DNA from: Modestobacter sp.
GTDB lineage: Bacteria; Actinomycetota; Actinomycetes; Mycobacteriales; Geodermatophilaceae
Length of the DNA stretch: 10,831 nt
Direction of reading: 5' to 3'
NCBI GenBank assembly: GCA_025963425.1
Contig: JAOPUQ010000112.1
Span: 1-10,831 of the forward strand
How positions within the stretch are numbered: the first letter of the stretch is position 1; every line of letters starts with the position of its first letter. Both the position numbers and the translations under genes were made by a program. The notes below the pieces were generated by a model. The model was not told the origin of the DNA and made no database searches. It saw nothing but the letters and a program-made list of their open reading frames with translations. Shown in pieces: positions 6,874 through 10,831 of the stretch.

Positions 6874-7614
6874 GTGCGGCGGCTCCTCCCCTCGCCCGGC
6901 CCGGTCGACGACGCCGCCGGGCTGGCCGAGGCCTACCGGCTGCCGGCCGGCCGGCACCTGCGGGTGAACTTCGTCGCGGCGCTGGATGGCGCGACCAGCA
7001 TCGCCGGGCGCAGCGGCGGCCTCGGCTCGGACGGCGACCGCCGCGTGTTCCGCGTGCTGCGGGCGCTGGCCGACGCCGTCCTGGTCGGGCACGGCACGGC
7101 CGCCGCGGAGGGCTACCGGCCGGTGCTCGCCGACTCCGCGGTGGGCCGGCTGCGGGTGGCGATGGGCCGTGAGCCGACCGCGCCGGTGGTCGTGGTCTCC
7201 CGGCGGGCCTCGCTGGCAGCCGACGACCAGCTGGTGACCGACGCGGCGTCGCCCACCGTGCTGGTCACCTGCGCCGCCGCGGACGCCGGCCGCCGGGCCG
7301 CGCTGGCGACGGCCGGCGTCGAGGTGCTGGTCTGCGGGGACGACGACGTGGACCTGCGTGCCGCCGTGGACGCCCTCGCCGAGCGCGGCCTGACCCAGCT
7401 GCTCTGCGAGGGCGGCCCGTCGCTGTTCTCCGCGGCGCTGGCCGCCGGGGTGGTCGACGAGCTGGACCTGTCGATCGCCCCGCTGCTGGCCGGCGGGGCA
7501 CCCGGGGTGCTGGGCACGGGCGCCCTGCCCGTCCCCGTGCCGGCCCGGCTCGTCCAGGTCCTCGAGGAGGACGGCTACCTGTTCACCCGGTACCACCTGT
7601 CGGCCGGCGGCTGA
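6874..7614 (+). CDS. Pyrimidine reductase family protein (RibD C-terminal domain)
   Basis: This 246-residue stand-alone RibD_C/DHFR-fold reductase lacks the N-terminal deaminase domain of full RibD. Motifs seen are RVNFVAALDGATS (30-42), GSDGDRRVFRVLRALADAVLVG (51-72, NADPH-binding family signature) and LLCEGGPSLFSAAL (176-189), the glycine-rich segment followed by VVDELDLSIAP. The fold reduces a pyrimidine or pterin-like ring with NADPH. The closest characterised relative by layout is Mycobacterium tuberculosis Rv2671, which has been shown to act as a dihydrofolate reductase analogue, so the function could be riboflavin-type or folate-type reduction. The GTG at 6874 is chosen because it lies 2 nt after the treZ TGA and the reading frame upstream overlaps treZ. 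No clear Shine-Dalgarno precedes it, which fits coupling to treZ translation. An 8-bp hairpin spans its stop codon. Confidence 0.88.
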   Translation: MRRLLPSPGPVDDAAGLAEAYRLPAGRHLRVNFVAALDGATSIAGRSGGLGSDGDRRVFRVLRALADAVLVGHGTAAAEGYRPVLADSAVGRLRVAMGREPTAPVVVVSRRASLAADDQLVTDAASPTVLVTCAAADAGRRAALATAGVEVLVCGDDDVDLRAAVDALAERGLTQLLCEGGPSLFSAALAAGVVDELDLSIAPLLAGGAPGVLGTGALPVPVPARLVQVLEEDGYLFTRYHLSAGG

Positions 7615-7623
7615 CCCGCCGGC
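7603..7623 (+). terminator. Hairpin over the reductase stop codon, possible terminator
   Basis: GCCGGCGG (7603-7610) pairs perfectly with CCGCCGGC (7616-7623) around a 5-nt loop that holds most of the TGA. There is no U-tract. The overlap with coding sequence makes a terminator role uncertain. Confidence 0.35.
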
Positions 7624-7644
7624 ACGGCACGGGCGGCTGGGCCC

Positions 7645-8010
7645 TCAGAAGGGAGCCGGCTCGTCCACCGGGGAGTCGGGCCGTCCGTCCAGGTGCGGCG
7701 GCCCGGTCGGGGCGGTCAGGCCGGTGGGGGTGCGACCGTGAGGGTCCCGTCGGCGCCGAGGGCCTCGGTCCCGCCGGGCGCCTGGTGCTTGCCGTGGTGC
7801 TGGTGGGTTCAGTAGCCGACGAGATTGCCGGCCGCGGTGCGGCCGAGCGGATGGCGGAGGTCGTGGTCCAGCTCGCCGGTCCGGACCCGCATCCGGCCGC
7901 CGGGAACCGGCAGCGCTGGTCGCGGGTGCGCACGAACCGGTGCAGGGCGGCCGACGGACGGTGGCCCGGGGTCCCGGTTGGTGGCCCAGCCCAGGCCGAT
8001 CGGCCAGGGC
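7645..8010 (-). pseudogene. Decayed DUF222/HNH endonuclease (13E12-type), C-terminal remnant
   Basis: Read on the minus strand in shifting frames, this is the C-terminal end of a DUF222-HNH protein, a repetitive actinobacterial family. The pieces in order are GLGWATNRDP (about 7997-7968), then RPSAALHRFVRTRDQRCRFP (about 7960-7901), then RTGELDHDLRHPLGRTAAGN (about 7885-7826). Next comes LVGY, followed by an in-frame TGA at 7808-7810 where the family usually has Cys, and then THQHHGKHQAPGG. The last piece is PTGLTAPTGPPHLDGRP, ending DEPAPF at the stop at 7645-7647. At least three frameshifts (near 7967, 7898 and 7733) and the stop break it, and the second Cys of the usual CRFPGC motif is lost. 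The N-terminal DUF222 part is not recognisable upstream to 8241. It should encode no working nuclease. The family call is firm; the exact lesion bases are approximate. Confidence 0.82.
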
Positions 8011-8241
8011 GTGGTGCACGCCACGCCGCGGCGGCGACAGGCCGACCGCCGGCAGTGCGCGGCCTGCACCCGACCCAGCGGCCGGTCGCCCCACCCACCG
8101 ACGGCGCTCGGCCGGTCGCCCCGGGTGGCGGTGCGGTGGACGCTCCGACCGGGCCTCGGCCGCCATGCCGGCATGGACCACGGGGCGTGGGCCGGGCTGC
8201 TGCAGCTGTGACCTGTCGGACCCGGCTGCTTGACTGACCCC
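8011..8241. other. Stretch without a recognisable gene
   Basis: These 231 bases between the HNH remnant and the ligase gene carry several open frames because of high GC, but none shows a family motif or a ribosome-binding site. Part may be further-decayed sequence of the same DUF222 gene. The last 35 bases may hold the ligase promoter. Confidence 0.5.
8208..8235 (+). promoter_or_regulatory. Weak candidate promoter giving a leaderless ligase mRNA
   Basis: GTGACC (8208-8213) and TTGACT (8230-8235) are spaced by 16 nt. The second ends 6 nt before the ATG at 8242, the usual distance from a -10 to a start site. No Shine-Dalgarno precedes the ATG, so a leaderless mRNA would fit. The -10 lacks the key A at its second position, so confidence is low. 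Confidence 0.25.
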
Positions 8242-9315
8242 ATGGACCTGCCCGTGCCCCCGCCGGTCAAGCCGATGCTGGCCAAGCCCGCGGCGAAACT
8301 GCCCACCGGCGACGGCCTGTACTACGAGCCCAAGTGGGACGGCTTCCGCTGCATCATCTTCCGTGACGGCGACGAGGTGGAGCTCGGCAGCCGCAACGAA
8401 CGCCCGCTCACCCGCTACTTCCCCGACGTGGTCGAGGCGGCGAAGGCGCAGCTACCCGAGCGTTGCGTCGTCGACGGGGAGATCGTCGTCCCCCGCGGGG
8501 ACCGGCTGGACTTCGAGTCGCTGCTGCAGCGCATCCACCCCGCCGCCTCCCGGGTCAGCAAGCTGGCCGCGGAGACGCCGGCGTCCTTCGTCGCCTTCGA
8601 CCTGCTGGCCATCGGCGACGAGTCACTGCTGAACACGCCGTTCGGTGAGCGGCAGGCCCGGCTGCGACAGGCCCTGTCCGGTGCGCAGGCGCCGGTGTAC
8701 GTCACCACGGTGACCCAGGACGCCGAGCTCGCCCAGCGCTGGTTCGCCGAGTTCGAGGGCGCCGGGCTGGACGGCGTCATCGCCAAGGGGGCCGACCTGC
8801 CCTACGCCCCCGACCAGCGGCTGATGACCAAGGTCAAGCACGTGCGCACCGCCGACTGCGTGGTCGCCGGGTTCCGCTGGCACAAGAGCGGTCCGGTCGT
8901 CGGGTCGCTGCTGCTGGGGCTCTACGACGACGCCGGCACGCTGCAGCACATCGGCGTCGCGGCGTCGTTCACCATGAAGCGCCGGGCCGAACTGGTCGAG
9001 GAGCTCGCCCCCCACCGGGCCGACGCGCTGTCCGGGCACCCGTGGCAGGACTGGGCGAACGCGCAGGTGGAGGGCGACGACGAGCGCCGCATGCCCGGCG
9101 CCACCAGCCGCTGGAACGCCGGCAAGGACCTGTCCTGGGTGCCGCTGCGCCCCGAGTTGGTGGTGGAGATCCGCTACGACCAGCTGGAGGGCAGCCGGCT
9201 GCGGCACACCGGCCAGTTCCAGCGCTGGCGGCCCGATCGGGACGCCCGGTCCTGCACCTACGACCAGCTCGACGTCCCGGTGAAGTACGACCTGGCCGAG
9301 GTGCTCGGCGGCTGA
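8242..9315 (+). CDS. ligC: ATP-dependent DNA ligase, LigC type
   Basis: This 357-residue ligase seals nicks using ATP through an enzyme-AMP intermediate. The nucleotidyltransferase motifs are in order: motif I EPKWDGFRC with the adenylated Lys31, LGSRNERPLTRYFPD (motif Ia region), VVDGEIVV (motif III), FVAFDLLAI, GLDGVIAKG (motif IV) and LMTKVKHVRTADCVV (motif V). A C-terminal OB-fold follows (about 215-357), with LRPELVVEIRYDQ near its end. The length and the compact two-domain plan match mycobacterial LigC1 (Rv3731), which acts in base excision and repair rather than replication. No polymerase, Ku or nuclease domain is attached. The ATG at 8242 gives PPVKPMLAKPA close to the N-terminus as in relatives; an in-frame TTG four codons earlier (8230) is possible but less likely. 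No Shine-Dalgarno is seen. The HNH remnant lies upstream and an unrelated lipoprotein gene follows, so it is probably monocistronic. Confidence 0.94.
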   Translation: MDLPVPPPVKPMLAKPAAKLPTGDGLYYEPKWDGFRCIIFRDGDEVELGSRNERPLTRYFPDVVEAAKAQLPERCVVDGEIVVPRGDRLDFESLLQRIHPAASRVSKLAAETPASFVAFDLLAIGDESLLNTPFGERQARLRQALSGAQAPVYVTTVTQDAELAQRWFAEFEGAGLDGVIAKGADLPYAPDQRLMTKVKHVRTADCVVAGFRWHKSGPVVGSLLLGLYDDAGTLQHIGVAASFTMKRRAELVEELAPHRADALSGHPWQDWANAQVEGDDERRMPGATSRWNAGKDLSWVPLRPELVVEIRYDQLEGSRLRHTGQFQRWRPDRDARSCTYDQLDVPVKYDLAEVLGG

Positions 9316-9343
9316 GCACCGCGGGCGGGCGACAGCCGGTGCT
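9315..9343 (+). terminator. Weak hairpin after the ligase gene
   Basis: AGCACCG (9315-9321) pairs with CGGTGCT (9337-9343), with a 15-nt loop, directly at the ligase stop. It could end ligase transcription, but the loop is large, there is no U-tract, and it sits just upstream of the next gene's -10. Confidence 0.3.
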
Positions 9344-9345
9344 CC

Positions 9346-9351
9346 TACCCT
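9346..9351 (+). promoter_or_regulatory. -10 element (TACCCT) of the lipoprotein hydrolase gene
   Basis: TACCCT fits TANNNT and would start transcription near 9358, 3 nt before the ATG at 9361, giving a leaderless or near-leaderless mRNA. No Shine-Dalgarno is present and no -35 is evident. A GTG at 9355 is in the same frame and close enough to be an alternative start. Confidence 0.45.
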
Positions 9352-9360
9352 GGGGTGATC

Positions 9361-10831
9361 ATGATGTTGCACCGTCGCCGCCCGACCCCCGTCAGCCTGG
9401 CCCTGACCAGCCTCCTGGCCGCCGTCCTGGCCCTCGCCGGCTGCACCTCCGCCGACGACTCCAAACCCGGGGCCAGCCCGACCTCGGCCAGCGGCACGAC
9501 CGCCCCCGCGGCCGACCCCATCGACTGGACCGACTGCAACGGCCAGATCCAGCCGATCATCGCCAACCGCCCGGGCTCGGACCGGCCGCTCACCTTCTCC
9601 TGCGGGACGACGACGGCGCCGGTCAGCTACGACGACCCCGAGGGGCCCACGCTCCAGCTCTTCCTCGTCCGCGCCGTGCTGGCCGGGCAGACCGACCGCA
9701 AGGGCTCGCTGCTGGTCAACCCCGGCGGTCCGGGGAGCTCGGCCACCGACGCCGCCATCCAGTCGGCGCTCACCCTGCCGGTCGACGTCCTCGCGCGGTT
9801 CGACGTCGTCGGGGTCGACCCGCGCGGGGTCGGGCTGTCCACGCCGATCGAGTGCGTGTCCGACGAGCAGAAGGACGCGCTCACCGCCGCGGAGCCGCGG
9901 CCCACCACCCCCGAGCAGTTGGACGCCGCCTTCGCGCAGGCGCAGGCCGTGGCCGACGAGTGCTCGGCGAAGTACCACGAGGCGCTCGGTGCGTTCAACA
10001 CCGTGGCCACCGCCCGGGACATGGACCGTGTCCGGGAGGCGCTCGGCGACGAGCAGCTCACCTACCTGGGCTACTCCTACGGCACGACGCTCGGCTCCAC
10101 CTACGCCGAGCTGTTCCCCGATCGGGTCCGGGCGCTGGTGCTCGACGGCGCGGTCGACCCCGACACCGACAGTCAGGGCGCCGCCGAGGCACGGGCGCAG
10201 GGCTTCGAGGCGGCGTTCGACGCGTTCGCGGCCAACTGCACCGGCCTGGTCGGCGGGTGCCCGGTCGGCGGGGACCCGCGGCAGTTCCTCAACGACGTGC
10301 TCGCCCAGGCCGCGGCCGCGCCGATCCCGAGCAGCCGCGCCGGGGAGACCCGCCAGGCCACCCCGGGCCTGGTGCTCACCGGCGTCCGCTCGGCGCTCTA
10401 CCAGCCCAGCGCGTGGCCCCAGCTGGCCCAGTCGCTGGCCAGCGCCCGCAACGGCGACTCCGCCGGGATCCTCACTCTCGCCGACACCTACACCGGGCGG
10501 AACGAGGACGGTACCTACAGCAACGTGATCGATGCGAACCTGACCGTGAGCTGCGCCGACACCGACGAGAAGTTCAGCGCCGCCACGGTCCGCGGCCTGG
10601 TGGCCGACTGGAACGCGAAGTACCCGCTGTTCGGCGCCGACGCCGCCACCAGCCTCTATACCTGCTCGGTCTGGGACGCCCCGCGGACGCCGCTGCCCGA
10701 TCGGGACGCCGAGGGCAGCGCCCCGATCCTGGTGATCGGCACCCAGGGTGACCCGGTGACGCCGCTGCCCGGCGCGGTCGACATGGCCCAGGACCTGACG
10801 AGTGGGGTGCTGCTCACCTGGCAGGGCAACG
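9361..10831 (+). CDS. TAP-like alpha/beta-hydrolase lipoprotein (3' truncated by window)
   Basis: The frame is open from 9361 to the window end (490 codons, no stop seen). The product begins with a basic N-terminus and hydrophobic stretch ending in lipobox LALAGC, so Cys28 should be lipidated and the enzyme anchored outside the membrane. A low-complexity Ser/Thr/Ala linker (about 29-50) leads to an alpha/beta-hydrolase fold. It has the oxyanion segment VNPGGPGSS (119-127), VGVDPRGVGLSTP (about 151-163), nucleophile Ser239 in LGYSYGTTLG, and the TAP_C-type segment APILVIGTQGDPVTPLPGA with the probable acid Asp464. The catalytic His should lie just beyond the window. The family comprises secreted tripeptidyl/prolyl aminopeptidases (Streptomyces Tap/Slp-type) and related esterases; the substrate is probably peptides but is not proven. 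ATG 9361 is preferred; ATG 9364 and GTG 9355 are alternatives. Confidence 0.9.
   Translation, partial: MMLHRRRPTPVSLALTSLLAAVLALAGCTSADDSKPGASPTSASGTTAPAADPIDWTDCNGQIQPIIANRPGSDRPLTFSCGTTTAPVSYDDPEGPTLQLFLVRAVLAGQTDRKGSLLVNPGGPGSSATDAAIQSALTLPVDVLARFDVVGVDPRGVGLSTPIECVSDEQKDALTAAEPRPTTPEQLDAAFAQAQAVADECSAKYHEALGAFNTVATARDMDRVREALGDEQLTYLGYSYGTTLGSTYAELFPDRVRALVLDGAVDPDTDSQGAAEARAQGFEAAFDAFAANCTGLVGGCPVGGDPRQFLNDVLAQAAAAPIPSSRAGETRQATPGLVLTGVRSALYQPSAWPQLAQSLASARNGDSAGILTLADTYTGRNEDGTYSNVIDANLTVSCADTDEKFSAATVRGLVADWNAKYPLFGADAATSLYTCSVWDAPRTPLPDRDAEGSAPILVIGTQGDPVTPLPGAVDMAQDLTSGVLLTWQGN

Noticed and set aside
6247..7596. 449-codon minus-strand frame opposite treZ and the reductase
   Set aside because: No motifs; composition typical of the opposite strand of high-GC coding sequence.
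7785..8237. Plus-strand open frames in the gap before ligC
   Set aside because: No ribosome-binding site or family motif; they lie opposite the recognisable HNH remnant.
9042..10751. 569-codon plus-strand frame overlapping the ligase end and the lipoprotein gene
   Set aside because: Arg/Gly/Pro-rich shadow in another frame; both overlapped genes have full, ordered family motifs.
1..10831. Search for a CRISPR array, tRNA/rRNA, insertion sequence ends, defence island or toxin-antitoxin pair
   Set aside because: No regularly spaced repeats, no cloverleaf-like or rRNA stretches, no transposase motifs and no small paired ORFs with convincing starts were seen by eye.

Overview
The window comes from a high-GC actinobacterium. 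The evidence is pervasive G/C third-position codons, GTG starts, a resuscitation-promoting-factor (Rpf) domain protein behind a c-di-AMP (ydaO-type) riboswitch, a mycobacterial LigC-type ligase, a TAP-like lipoprotein hydrolase and a DUF222/HNH (13E12-type) gene remnant. The flavour resembles Geodermatophilaceae or a related soil actinomycete, but that family assignment is inference.

Layout. Positions 1-1029 hold the 3' part of treY (maltooligosyltrehalose synthase), followed by a strong hairpin. Positions 1030-1348 are a long leader ending in a well-conserved ydaO/c-di-AMP riboswitch. It controls a small secreted Rpf-LysM muralytic enzyme (1349-1927). A 13-bp hairpin at 1948-1978 separates this gene from a convergent minus-strand operon that reads, in transcription order, membrane-fusion adaptor (4937-3897), ABC ATPase (3900-3193) and MacB/FtsX-type permease (3196-1985). 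Its genes overlap by 4 nt at each junction. A 179-nt divergent intergenic region carries a palindrome in the ABC-operon promoter region and a possible promoter for treZ (5117-6871). Two bases after treZ comes a RibD-C-domain pyrimidine/dihydrofolate-type reductase (6874-7614). Positions 7615-8241 hold no intact gene but contain the decayed 3' end of a minus-strand DUF222/HNH endonuclease, with at least three frameshifts and one stop. A LigC-like ATP-dependent DNA ligase (8242-9315) and the first 490 codons of a TAP-like serine hydrolase lipoprotein (9361 to the window end) complete the window.

How the genes relate. TreY and TreZ form the two-step route from maltodextrin/glycogen to trehalose. 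Here they are split by about 4.1 kb of cell-envelope genes (Rpf enzyme, MacAB-like transporter). The Rpf gene is the clearest regulatory story: a riboswitch for c-di-AMP, a cell-wall and osmotic-stress second messenger, sits immediately against a hairpin that holds the ribosome-binding site in its loop. I found no CRISPR array, tRNA, rRNA, insertion sequence or unmistakably new multi-gene system. The most interesting item is the riboswitch/RBS-hairpin arrangement.
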